Origin: JBBDMC01 sp963826055
GTDB taxonomy: Bacteria; Pseudomonadota; Alphaproteobacteria; Rhizobiales; Kaistiaceae
Assembly (NCBI GenBank): GCA_963826055.1
Contig: CAWGVO010000006.1
Span: 263,567 to 327,566, forward strand
Reading direction: 5' to 3'
Length of the DNA stretch: 64,000 bases
Shown here: positions 44,786-52,907 of the stretch, piece by piece
Position numbering within the stretch: the first letter of the stretch is position 1
Layout: each line of letters begins with the position of its first letter
The notes under the pieces: generated by a model
What the model was told of the DNA's origin: nothing
Databases searched by the model: none
The model's input: only the letters and a program-made list of their open reading frames with translations
Made by a program: the position numbers and the translations under genes

Positions 44786-45652
44786 ATGCCTCCGCTGACC
44801 CAGCCACCCGACCCCAATCCGCGCCGCCCGACGCTGAAATGCCCGCCAGGCGCCATCGACTGCCACGTCCACCTTTTCGGCCCGGCGACGAAATACCCGT
44901 TCAATCCGGGCGCGCGTTATGTCTCCGTCGACCAGCTCCCTGAGACCCAGATCGCGCTCCAGGACGTGCTTGGCGTGAGCAGGGCGGTGGCGGTGAGCGG
45001 CGGCGGCTACGGCCGCAACTACCGTCACCTCGCCGACGTCCTTGCCGAACACAGCGACCGCTTCCTCGGCGTCGCCCTGCTGCCGCCGGGCGTCACGCGC
45101 GACGAGATCGCGATGCTCGACCGGCTGGGCGTGCGGGCCACGCGCTTCGTCAATGCCAGCCACGGCAGCGTGCTGCCTCCGCTCGATCCGGCCGTCGCCG
45201 CACTCGTCGCCGATTTCGGCTGGCACATCGAATACTACTGCCAGGACGACGAGATCCTGGAGGTTGGGCCGAAGCTGCTGTCGCTGCCGAACCACGCGAT
45301 CGTGTTCGACCATTTCGGCCACATTGCAGCCGCTGGCGGAACCGGCCAGCCGGCGTTCCAGGCGTTGCTCAGGCTGCTCGACACCGGCCGCGTGTGGGTG
45401 AAGCTCTCCGGACCGATGCGTGTGACACAGGAGGAACCGCCCTACCCCAGCGTCACGCCGCTGGCGCGCGCGCTGGTCGCCCACGCCCCGGAGCGACTGG
45501 TCTGGGGATCGGACTGGCCGCATGTCAGCATGAACGGCCGCACCATGCCCAACGACGGCGACCTCTTCGACCTGCTCGGCGAGTGGGTGCTTGACGAGGC
45601 GGCGCGCACGCGCATCCTCGTCGACAATTCGCGGTCGCTCTACCGCGCCTGA
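44786..45652 (+). CDS. Amidohydrolase-2 family (COG3618, lactonase-like)
   Basis: 288 residues, TIM barrel. The H-x-H is in AIDCHVHLFGP, a further His in VFDHFGH, and the conserved end motif is VWGSDWPH. Members of this family include 2-pyrone-4,6-dicarboxylate lactonase and sugar-acid lactonases (fucono- and rhamnono-lactonase); PDC-lactonase-like wording such as FGPATKYPFNPGARYV is present. It probably opens a lactone. No close ribosome site is seen. Convergent with an enolase-superfamily gene (9-bp gap). Confidence 0.85.
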   Translation: MPPLTQPPDPNPRRPTLKCPPGAIDCHVHLFGPATKYPFNPGARYVSVDQLPETQIALQDVLGVSRAVAVSGGGYGRNYRHLADVLAEHSDRFLGVALLPPGVTRDEIAMLDRLGVRATRFVNASHGSVLPPLDPAVAALVADFGWHIEYYCQDDEILEVGPKLLSLPNHAIVFDHFGHIAAAGGTGQPAFQALLRLLDTGRVWVKLSGPMRVTQEEPPYPSVTPLARALVAHAPERLVWGSDWPHVSMNGRTMPNDGDLFDLLGEWVLDEAARTRILVDNSRSLYRA

Positions 45653-45661
45653 CCCATTGAA

Positions 45662-46789
45662 CTAGCGGACGATGGATGCCGTGTTGCGGCGGATGAGATC
45701 GAAGTCGATCTCGGCGCCGAGGCCCGGCCCCTCACCCGGCAGGGTCATCATTCCGTCGGCATCGATATCGAGGTCGCGCACAAGGCCGTATTTTTGCGCG
45801 CCGTGCGGCAACAGCACCTCGAACCAGTCGCAGTTCGCGATCGCCAGAGCGACGTGGACATTGGCCACGTTGTTGAGCGAGTTGCCGCCGTGGTGAAGCT
45901 CGAACTTCATGCCGAATCCCTCGGCGAGATGGGCGCCCTTGAGGCAGGCCGTGATACCGCCCTTCACCGCCACATCGCCGCGCAGCGCGTCGGTCGCCCG
46001 CGCCGTGATCCACTGCGCGTAGCCGTGGAAGCCGCCGTGACTGTATTCGGTCGCCATCACCGCCACGTCGAGCGCAGCGCAAAGCTTGGTGTAGTTGTAC
46101 ATGTCGTCGATTGGCAGCGGGTCCTCGAACCAGAGGTAGCCGAGCCGCTCCAGCACCCGGCCGATTCGCACCGCATCCGCGAAGTCGTAAATCATCGACG
46201 GGTCGAACATCAGCGGAAAGTCGTCGCCGACCGCCGCCCGCACCCGCTCCAGCATTTTCACATGCTGCGCCCGGTCGTGCGGCGGATGCATCTTGTACCC
46301 GCGATAGCCGGACGCCTTCACCTCGTTCGCCTGCTCGACGTAAGCCTCCACCGACTGCAGCGTCGATGAGCTGGCATAGGCCGGGACTTTCGACCGCGCC
46401 GTGCCGATCAGCCGATGGACCGGAAGCCCGGCAACCTTGCCGGCGATGTCCCAAAGGGCGACGTCGACGGCCCCGATCGTGCGCATCATCACCGCCCGGG
46501 CGCGCGAAATCATCGACCGGAAGAGTTCCTCACGGTCGAGCGGATCCTTGCCGATGAGCAGCGGCTTCAGCACGTCCACCAGGCCGCGGAGGTCGATGTC
46601 CACCGGCCGGAAGGACGAGCCGAGAAAGGCATGGCCGTCGACCCCGCCATCGGTGTGGATGGTGACCAGGCCGAGATGGGCCTCGCCGCCGGCCGGAGTG
46701 CTCTGTCGTGTGTAGGTGACCGGCGCGAGGCCGGCCCACTTGAAGACAGTGACAGAGACGTCGACGATCTTGAGCCGGTCGCGGACCAT
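45662..46789 (-). CDS. Enolase-superfamily enzyme (mandelate racemase / muconate lactonising-like)
   Basis: 375 residues. Barrel residues: Lys in YRGYKMHPPHD, Asp in LMFDPSMIYD, Glu in LWFEDPLPIDD, Glu in VMATEYSHGG, and His in KFELHHGGNSL at the seventh strand. The K-x-H motif on strand 2 and a later His point to a mandelate-racemase-subgroup dehydratase or epimerase. Its N-terminal part carries SRARAVMMRTIGAVDVALWDIAGK, a conserved family block. Upstream on the same strand is a second lactonase-like amidohydrolase (11-bp gap reading in transcription order), so lactonase and dehydratase are co-expressed. Confidence 0.85.
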   Translation of the reverse strand: MVRDRLKIVDVSVTVFKWAGLAPVTYTRQSTPAGGEAHLGLVTIHTDGGVDGHAFLGSSFRPVDIDLRGLVDVLKPLLIGKDPLDREELFRSMISRARAVMMRTIGAVDVALWDIAGKVAGLPVHRLIGTARSKVPAYASSSTLQSVEAYVEQANEVKASGYRGYKMHPPHDRAQHVKMLERVRAAVGDDFPLMFDPSMIYDFADAVRIGRVLERLGYLWFEDPLPIDDMYNYTKLCAALDVAVMATEYSHGGFHGYAQWITARATDALRGDVAVKGGITACLKGAHLAEGFGMKFELHHGGNSLNNVANVHVALAIANCDWFEVLLPHGAQKYGLVRDLDIDADGMMTLPGEGPGLGAEIDFDLIRRNTASIVR

Positions 46790-46800
46790 GGCGCCCCCCT

Positions 46801-47622
46801 TCAGTCCGCGAATTCGTACAGGACCGCAGGGTTGGTCACCAGCAGGCGCTCGCGCTCCCCTTCCTCCGGCGCGTAGAGCGGCACCATGTCGACCAGCTCC
46901 ACGTCATCTGGCGGGACCTTCAGGTTGGGGTGCGGATAGTCCGTGCCCCAGAGCACCCGGTCGGGCCGTGCAGCAATCAACTCGCGGGCAAAAGGCACCA
47001 CGTCACGATAAGGTGCCGGCTGCATCCGCTCCGGGCAGGAAATCTTGATCCACGCGCCGTCCAGCTTCATCAGCTCCAGAATCACCAGGAAATCCGGCTG
47101 GTCGACGCCCTTGTTCACGTCGCAGCGGCCCAGGTGGTCGATGACGAAAGGCACCGGCAGCGCGCGGATAAAGGGCGCCAGCGCCGGCGCATCGACACCG
47201 TCGATCTGCATCACCAGGTGCCACCCCATGTCCTTGACCCGGTCGACCGAGCGCTTGACCAGGTCCATGTCGCGGAAGCTGCCGAGGTTCCGGTTGAAAT
47301 TGAAACGGATGCCCCGCATGCCCGCGTCGTGCATCTCGGCAAGCTCGCGGTCGGGCGTGTCGTCGTCAATCATCGCCACGCCGCGATAGCGCGCCGGATC
47401 GGCCCGCATCGCCTCCAGCACCGGACGGTTGTCGGACCCGTGGATGCTGGCCTGCACGATCACCGCGCGGTCGATGCCGAGCTTGGCGTGGAGCGCGGCC
47501 AGCACTTCCTTCGGCGCATCCGACGGTGGCGTGTACGCCCGCGTCGTCACATACGGATAGCGGTCCGACGGCCCGAAGACATGGCAATGGGCATCGCAGG
47601 TCTTGGCGGGCAACCTGAACAT
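46801..47622 (-). CDS. Amidohydrolase-2 family (COG3618, lactonase-like)
   Basis: 273 residues. H-x-H in CDAHCHVFGP, His in FVIDHLGRCDV, end motif LWGTDYPHPN. It closely resembles the LigI/2-pyrone-4,6-dicarboxylate lactonase and sugar-lactonase group in length and motif order, and is a paralogue of the enzyme at 44786. It precedes the enolase-superfamily gene in one operon and is divergent from the alpha/beta-hydrolase homologue. Confidence 0.87.
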   Translation of the reverse strand: MFRLPAKTCDAHCHVFGPSDRYPYVTTRAYTPPSDAPKEVLAALHAKLGIDRAVIVQASIHGSDNRPVLEAMRADPARYRGVAMIDDDTPDRELAEMHDAGMRGIRFNFNRNLGSFRDMDLVKRSVDRVKDMGWHLVMQIDGVDAPALAPFIRALPVPFVIDHLGRCDVNKGVDQPDFLVILELMKLDGAWIKISCPERMQPAPYRDVVPFARELIAARPDRVLWGTDYPHPNLKVPPDDVELVDMVPLYAPEEGERERLLVTNPAVLYEFAD

Positions 47623-47698
47623 CGTTTGGCGCGCACGGACGATCGGAACCGCGAGCGTATTGATCTGCCTGTAGTCTGGTCATCGGGTCACGCAGAAA

Positions 47699-47715
47699 CT
47701 TTCGCTCCGCGAAAT
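47699..47715. promoter_or_regulatory. 17-bp palindrome (candidate IclR operator), site 10
   Basis: CTTTCGCTCCGCGAAAT lies in the divergent gap between the amidohydrolase gene at 46801 and the hydrolase homologue at 47847. Matches site 9 at 15 of 17 positions. Confidence 0.62.
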
Positions 47716-47846
47716 CGACGAACGGAGCCGTATCCGGTAGGCGTTCCGCCTGTCGAAACGCCGCGATAGCTTTCGGATGCGAGGCATCGTGCGCGGTAGC
47801 GTCGGCCTTTCGGATATTGTGCGGCCCGCACAACTGAAAAGCGGCG

Positions 47847-48845
47847 ATGACGAACATCCTCAGAAGCGACTTTCACGTCAGAACGCGAGACGGCGTGAAC
47901 ATCGCGATCCGCGAGGTGCGGTCGGACGGACCGGCGGACCGCGTTCCGATAGTGCTGATCCACGGCACCAGAATTCCGGGCATCAGCGAGTTCGACCTGC
48001 CCGTCGCGAACGGCTCGCTCGCGGCCGACCTCGCGGCGAATGGGCACGTCTGTTACATCATGGATGCCCGCGGCTACGGCCGGTCTGACCGTCCGCCGGA
48101 AATGGACGAGCCGCCGGTGCCTTGTGCCCGCTCGCTGTCGCGCAGCGTCGAGATCGTCCGGGACGTCGAGGCCGCCGTCGATCAACTCCGCCAGGCGACC
48201 GGAAAAGCCAAGGTCGGACTGCTTGGCTGGGGCGTCGGAGGGACCATTGCCGGGATGTTCGCCTCCCTCTCGCCGGAGAAGGTCAGCCACATCGTCGGCT
48301 ACAACATGGTCTATGGCGGCGCCGGTGGCAGCACCAGGCTCAGGATTGGGTCGATCTGGGACGATCCGGAGCATCCGGGGCGATTCAACAAGAAGGACTT
48401 CGGCAACTACTCCTGGAACGGTCTTGAGTTCCTCGACCGGCACTGGAACGAAATGATTCCGGTCGACGACAAGGACAGCTGGCGCGACCCCGCCATGTTC
48501 GCGGCATTTCGACAGGCGCTGATAGACGGCGACCCCAGGAGCACGACGCACGATCCACCGAAGTACCGCAGTCCGAACGGGATGCTCGAGGACCTCTACA
48601 CAATGGGCTGCCGGGGCGAGACGCTGTTCAGCGCAACCAACATCTACTGCAAGGTGATGATCGCGCGGGGCGAGCTGGATACCCTCTCCCTCGTGCCCGA
48701 CATCGAAGCCTACATGGACGATCTGGTGAACGCGGAGGAAGTGGTCTTCTGGAACCATCCCGGCGGGACCCACTACATCCTGCTCGATCGGCCGGAGCAT
48801 GGCCGCACGGCCCTTCTGGAGAGGCTGGACCGGTTCTTGCGCTAG
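47847..48845 (+). CDS. Alpha/beta-hydrolase fold protein lacking the nucleophile serine
   Basis: 332 residues with the hydrolase frame VPIVLIHGTRIPGISEF (oxyanion region), YIMDARGYGRSDRP, and a late His in HPGGTHYILLDRPEHG. The nucleophile elbow reads LLGWGVGGTIAG, i.e. G-W-G-V-G instead of G-x-S-x-G, so the catalytic Ser is replaced by Gly. Either it is a non-hydrolytic member (lyase, binding or chaperone role) or a loss-of-function change. A single base change of a Ser codon AGC to GGC would be enough, so a sequence error is possible too. Confidence 0.75.
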   Translation: MTNILRSDFHVRTRDGVNIAIREVRSDGPADRVPIVLIHGTRIPGISEFDLPVANGSLAADLAANGHVCYIMDARGYGRSDRPPEMDEPPVPCARSLSRSVEIVRDVEAAVDQLRQATGKAKVGLLGWGVGGTIAGMFASLSPEKVSHIVGYNMVYGGAGGSTRLRIGSIWDDPEHPGRFNKKDFGNYSWNGLEFLDRHWNEMIPVDDKDSWRDPAMFAAFRQALIDGDPRSTTHDPPKYRSPNGMLEDLYTMGCRGETLFSATNIYCKVMIARGELDTLSLVPDIEAYMDDLVNAEEVVFWNHPGGTHYILLDRPEHGRTALLERLDRFLR

Positions 48846-48847
48846 GC

Positions 48848-48995
48848 TGGATTGAGGCCGAGCAGCCAGAGGCGGTGGCGGCAGCCGAGAAGCTCCTCGT
48901 CATGCTGGGCGCCCGGTTGGGCGAAGGACCGCGGCTCGCAGGTGACGATTTCACCTCCGCGAATCCGCCGCTTATCTGCTCTACCGCATCGGATA
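48848..48995 (+). pseudogene. Possible glutathione S-transferase C-terminal remnant
   Basis: Right after the hydrolase stop a short frame reads AEKLLVMLGARLGEGPRLAGDDFT, which resembles the GST C-terminal pattern A-x-x-x-L-x-x-L-x-x-x-L-GE-x-P-x-LAGD-x-FT. One frame further it continues ESAAYLLYRIG then stop, again GST-like. There is no start and no thioredoxin-fold domain, so this would be a decayed tail. The match is short and could be coincidental. Confidence 0.4.
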
Positions 48996-49883
48996 GTCGT
49001 CGGCGTTGAGCACCCAGCCGGCCTTCTGCGAGAAGTCGACGCGCGGTGGACAGAAAATGTCCACGAGCTGGTTGACGTCGTGGCCGACTGCTTCCGATGT
49101 GTGGATGGACGGTGGCGGAATGACCGCGATCGACGGGCTGGCGCACAATTCGTGATCGTCGGCGCGCCAGAAATTCTTGTTCACCGTCCATGGCCAGCGC
49201 AGATGGTGGATAAACTCCCCCTCCAGCGCCAGCGAGCACTGCTCGAAATCGTCGTGATGATGGGGTGAGAGTTTGGAGGGGTCGCGCGGGCCAAGACGAA
49301 CGTCGAGAAAATTGACCATGAAGGTCGTGCAGCGCCAGATACGGCCGAAGCGGCCTTGCTCCGAGGCAACATCGAGGCTGTAGACGCGCAGCCGAAAGCC
49401 GCCCCTCGGCTCTGGCCAGGGAACCGCCGGTGCGACATGGGGCTTTGGCGTGGCGTAGGCGGCAGCATTGCTGCATTTGGCTACGAGATCGGCAGCCCGG
49501 GTGGTGAACATGCGCACAATCCGGCCGGGCGCGATCACGCGCAGGCTTGAGTTTCCCGGCGGCACGAACGCGAGCGAGCCGCCCTTCACGCGCTCGGCGC
49601 CATCCTTGGTGGTTATCTCGACCTCGGTCTGCCCGTCGGGGATCAGCACCACATATTCGTCAGGCTGCACGTCGCGCGCGAAGACAGCACCTTCGGTCGG
49701 TTCGGTGAATGCAATAACGAAGTTCTGCCCGCGCCCGTACCAGGTCTTCCCGGCGGGGCCGTCTTCCTGAGGCGGCTTCGCGTAGAAGCGAAGATATTCG
49801 GCGCCGCCGAAGGGTCCGTCCGACGCCTTCTTGGCGACCGGCGCGGCGGCCAGGGCAGCGCGGGGATCACTGGCATCGTACAT
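48981..49883 (-). CDS. Cupin-like protein of unknown function (paralogue of 31071)
   Basis: 300 residues, intact. N-terminal half: YGRGQNFVIAFTEPTEGAVF, DEYVVLIPDG, LAFVPPGNSSLRVI, a cupin-like beta-rich domain. C-terminal half: SPHHHDDFEQCSLALEGEFIHHLRWPW, SIAVIPPPSIHTSEAVG, VDIFCPPRVDF. Candidate metal ligands are the His cluster and Glu of HHHDDFEQ and the later His of SIHTS. GGGAGG eight bases upstream fixes the start. It follows the DUF6282 gene on the same strand (68-bp gap). The corresponding residues in the paralogue are conserved, suggesting an enzyme rather than a passive binder. Confidence 0.75.
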   Translation of the reverse strand: MYDASDPRAALAAAPVAKKASDGPFGGAEYLRFYAKPPQEDGPAGKTWYGRGQNFVIAFTEPTEGAVFARDVQPDEYVVLIPDGQTEVEITTKDGAERVKGGSLAFVPPGNSSLRVIAPGRIVRMFTTRAADLVAKCSNAAAYATPKPHVAPAVPWPEPRGGFRLRVYSLDVASEQGRFGRIWRCTTFMVNFLDVRLGPRDPSKLSPHHHDDFEQCSLALEGEFIHHLRWPWTVNKNFWRADDHELCASPSIAVIPPPSIHTSEAVGHDVNQLVDIFCPPRVDFSQKAGWVLNADDYPMR

Positions 49884-49951
49884 GTAGCGCCTCCCAATTC
49901 TCGTTCCCGCAAGGCTGGCTGAGACAGCGGCCTGATGGCCACCGTCTGCTC

Positions 49952-50911
49952 TCACACGGGTTGTGCGGCCTTTTCCCCATCCAGGTTCAGAAGGCCCGCC
50001 GCGTTGGTGCCGACGAGTTGTCGAATGTCGGCGTGTGAAAACTGCAGATCGAGCAGCATGCGGACGATCTGGCGAAATCCGTCGACGGGCCTCGGATTGT
50101 TGAGCAGGCCCAGGTCGGACGAAAGCACCGTGCGGTCGACACCGGCGACCTCGATGAGGTGCGCCAGGTCGTCGGCATCGAACTTCCTCGACTTGCCGTC
50201 GGCAAACATGCAGATCGAATGTTCCATGTAAGCGCCCGCCGCCACCAGCGAGCGAATATCCTCGTCGGTGCAGCCGACGACGTAGGTGGGGTGGTTGACC
50301 AGCATCTTCTTGACGCCGCGACGCCTGGCCTCGTCGAACAGAAGATGCAGCTCGCTGGCGGGAAGGTGACCGCCGGCGAGAATGATGTCGGCGTCGGCGA
50401 TGATGTCCAGGCAGGCCTTGGCATCATCGGAGACCGCGCCGCTGGCGTCGAGCGCGCTGAGCGGGATGGGATCGAGCATCTTGCGCTTTGTCTTGGGAAA
50501 ACTCTTTGCCTGTCCGCTCGACTGGGCGATGTGGTTCTCCGCCGAAAGGGTAGGCATCCAGATGATCTTGGCGCCGATGCTTGCAGCATGGTCGACGGCA
50601 TGCGGGTTGATGCCTCCACCCGCGTTGTTGAGCGCCAAACCCGAAAACAGGCGGACGCCGGCATCGGGGAACAGCTTTTCAAGGATGATCGCGTGGGCGA
50701 CGCCGAGGTAGAAGTGATCCTTGTAAAGCAGCGCCCGGAAGCCGGCGGCCGCGCAATCCATCAAAGCTTCGTGGTGATCGAGCACGCGCGGCATCGCGGC
50801 CGGCCCGCTGTGGCAATGAAGGTCGACCGCGCCCACCAGCAACGCGGCCACCTCGTCGGCCCGTGCATCAGCGGCGGATTCGCTCGCGGCGGATTTTTCA
50901 TTGACTGACAT
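49952..50911 (-). CDS. DUF6282 family metal-dependent hydrolase-like protein
   Basis: 319 residues, amidohydrolase-related barrel. AVDLHCHSGPAAMPRV gives H-x-H, LLYKDHFYLG a Lys-Asp-His, KKMLVNHPTYVVGC a His, and TVLSSDLGLLNNP the final metal Asp. DUF6282 proteins occur beside catabolic genes but their substrates are unknown. A strong GGGAGGGA precedes the start chosen; a longer frame reaches 51079 but overlaps the divergent promoter. Operon with the downstream cupin-like gene. Confidence 0.8.
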   Translation of the reverse strand: MSVNEKSAASESAADARADEVAALLVGAVDLHCHSGPAAMPRVLDHHEALMDCAAAGFRALLYKDHFYLGVAHAIILEKLFPDAGVRLFSGLALNNAGGGINPHAVDHAASIGAKIIWMPTLSAENHIAQSSGQAKSFPKTKRKMLDPIPLSALDASGAVSDDAKACLDIIADADIILAGGHLPASELHLLFDEARRRGVKKMLVNHPTYVVGCTDEDIRSLVAAGAYMEHSICMFADGKSRKFDADDLAHLIEVAGVDRTVLSSDLGLLNNPRPVDGFRQIVRMLLDLQFSHADIRQLVGTNAAGLLNLDGEKAAQPV

Positions 50912-51045
50912 CAGGTCCCTCCCTGTCGCCTGCCTTCGTCGGGCGGTGGCTTGTGACCGGCCCACCGCGACCCACCCGTCGAGACGGCCTTTCGCCTGAT
51001 GCAAGTTGCAAATGGCTGGCCGTCGCACCAGTATGCGTTTCCAAC

Positions 51046-51062
51046 ATTCCGTCAGGCGGAAT
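51046..51062. promoter_or_regulatory. 17-bp palindrome, ATTCCG variant (candidate IclR operator), site 11
   Basis: ATTCCGTCAGGCGGAAT, perfect inverted repeat (7-bp arms when the flanking C and G are included). It lies just upstream of the IclR start and in the divergent gap with the DUF6282 gene. The half-site has TTCC where the 29-48 kb sites have TTTC. Confidence 0.6.
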
Positions 51063-51084
51063 GCGGGGAGCGCCGGCACGATGC

Positions 51085-51885
51085 ATGGCTGAGGTACCAG
51101 TCAAATCCGTCCGCCGCGCGATCCAACTCCTGCACGAGCTCAACCGCCAGCGGGTCAGTTCGGTGCGCCTTCTGCACGAGGTGACCGGCCTGCCCAAGCC
51201 CACCATCGTGCGCCTGCTGAACACGTTCATCGCGCTCGGCTACGTGGTCAACGACCATCGCCGGGGAGGCTATCAGGTCACGTCCCTCGTGCGTTCGCTG
51301 AGCGCGGGATTTCACGGTGATCCGCTCGTGGTCGAGGCGGCGCGTCCATGGGCGATCGCCTTCACGCGGAAATTTCACTGGCCGGTAGCGGTCGCCATCC
51401 TCGACCGCGACGCGGTCGTGGTGCGCTTCAGCACTATTCTCGACAGCCCGGTCTCGCCGTTCCACACGACCATCAACAACCGGCTCCCGCTGATGTCGCG
51501 CGCGCTGGGGCGGGCCTACATCGCATTTTGTCCACCCAGCGAACGCAACCTGCTGCTCGGCATGCTGGCGACGTCCAACCACCCTGAAAATGAAGTGGCG
51601 CACGACCGTGATGCGGCGCTGACGCTCCTGTCCATGATCAGGCGGGCCGGTTTCGCCGAGCGCTCGGCCACGGTCGAGCCGAAGTCGTCCTCGACGATCG
51701 CGGTTCCCGTGATGCTTGGACGAAAGGTGCTCGCCACCGTCGGCGTCACCTACTTCACGTCCGCGGTACCCAAGGCGGCGGCCATCGCGCAATACGTACC
51801 CCCGCTGAAGGAGATGGCGAAGAGCATCGAGGCCAGCGTCGACCTGCTCCGGCAGGGCGCCGTAGCCGACAGCGATCCCTACTGA
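51085..51885 (+). CDS. IclR-family transcriptional regulator
   Basis: 266 residues: HTH with SSVRLLHEVTGLPKPTIVRLLNTFIALGYV (about residues 24-53), effector domain with VVVRFSTILDSPVSPFHTT, LMSRALGRAYIAFCP and TVEPKSSSTIAVPVM. It is a close paralogue of the IclR at 34225. It is divergent from the DUF6282-cupin operon and upstream of the DUF849-SDR-ALDH-TAXI genes, so it probably governs both. The chosen ATG has only a distant GGGAG. Confidence 0.9.
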   Translation: MAEVPVKSVRRAIQLLHELNRQRVSSVRLLHEVTGLPKPTIVRLLNTFIALGYVVNDHRRGGYQVTSLVRSLSAGFHGDPLVVEAARPWAIAFTRKFHWPVAVAILDRDAVVVRFSTILDSPVSPFHTTINNRLPLMSRALGRAYIAFCPPSERNLLLGMLATSNHPENEVAHDRDAALTLLSMIRRAGFAERSATVEPKSSSTIAVPVMLGRKVLATVGVTYFTSAVPKAAAIAQYVPPLKEMAKSIEASVDLLRQGAVADSDPY

Positions 51886-51897
51886 CACGCGGGCGGC

Positions 51898-51914
51898 ATT
51901 CCGCACAGTGGAAC
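51898..51914. promoter_or_regulatory. 17-bp palindrome, ATTCCG variant (candidate IclR operator), site 12
   Basis: ATTCCGCACAGTGGAAC lies directly after the IclR gene and about 100 bp before the DUF849 gene at 52017. Same half-site variant as site 11. Confidence 0.5.
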
Positions 51915-52016
51915 GGCGGCACATTCCGCGGGCCCGCGTTCCCGTTCATCGTAAAACCCGAGCAGGGAATGCCGTCGAAACGGCAATGGGAAACGCCTCG
52001 GGATTGAGGCCAGTCG

Positions 52017-52895
52017 ATGCAGCCGCGTGTCATCGTCACATGCGCCGTGACCGGCAACCAGACGACGCCGGAGATGACTCCTCATCTGCCGATCTCGCCT
52101 GAGGAGATCGCGGACGCGTGCATCGGAGCGGCCGAGGCCGGCGCCGCCATCGTGCATATCCATGTGCGCGATCCGAAGACCGGCGCTCCGTCCATGGACA
52201 TCGACCTCTATCGCGAGGTCATCGATCGCGTCCGCGCCAGGGACAACCGGTTCATCCTCAACCTGACGTCCGGCCCGGGCGGCCGTTTCGCGCCGGATCC
52301 GGACGATCCGAAAATCGCCGGCCCCGGCACCACGCTGATGCGCCCCGAGGACAGGGTGGCGCACATCGCGCGGCTCAAGCCGGATATCTGCTCGCTCGAC
52401 CTCAACACCATGAACTCCGGCAAGCAGGTCGTCATCAACACGCCGCCGAACGTCCGTCGCATGGCGGCGGTGATCCGCGAGGCGGGCGTGAAACCCGAGC
52501 TCGAACTGTTCGATTCCGGCGACATTGCGCTGTGCCGCGATCTCATTGAGGACGGCACCCTCGATCGCCCGATCATGTGTTCGATCGTCATGGGGGTGAA
52601 ATACGGCTTCCAGCCGTCGCCCGAGACGGTGCTGTACGCGCGCGGACTGTTGCCGCCCGGCGCGGTATGGACGGCGTTCGGCACCGGCCGCTCGGCCTTC
52701 GCGATGGCGGCGCAATCGTATCTCGCCGGCGGGCACGTCCGCGTCGGTCTGGAGGATGCGATCTACCTCGAGAAAGGCGTGCTGGCGCAGTCCAACGCGG
52801 TGATGGTCGAGAAGGCTTGCGCCATCGTCAAATCGCTCGGCGGGCAGATCGCGACGGCCTCTCAGGCCCGCGAAATGCTGTCGCTGCCGGTGTGA
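52017..52895 (+). CDS. DUF849 / beta-keto acid cleavage enzyme (BKACE) family
   Basis: 292 residues. VIVTCAVTGNQTTPEMTPHLP at the start, zinc ligands in AIVHIHVRDPKTG, NLTSGPGG loop, LDLNTMNSG, and RVGLEDAIYLEKG (Glu ligand and Asp). It matches the classical BKACE length better than the paralogue at 28175. It would cleave a 3-oxoacid with acetyl-CoA. It is the first gene of a row with SDR and aldehyde dehydrogenase genes (12 and 18 bp gaps), suggesting that the SDR makes the 3-oxo group. Confidence 0.92.
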   Translation: MQPRVIVTCAVTGNQTTPEMTPHLPISPEEIADACIGAAEAGAAIVHIHVRDPKTGAPSMDIDLYREVIDRVRARDNRFILNLTSGPGGRFAPDPDDPKIAGPGTTLMRPEDRVAHIARLKPDICSLDLNTMNSGKQVVINTPPNVRRMAAVIREAGVKPELELFDSGDIALCRDLIEDGTLDRPIMCSIVMGVKYGFQPSPETVLYARGLLPPGAVWTAFGTGRSAFAMAAQSYLAGGHVRVGLEDAIYLEKGVLAQSNAVMVEKACAIVKSLGGQIATASQAREMLSLPV

Positions 52896-52907
52896 GGGAA
52901 GCGTCCG

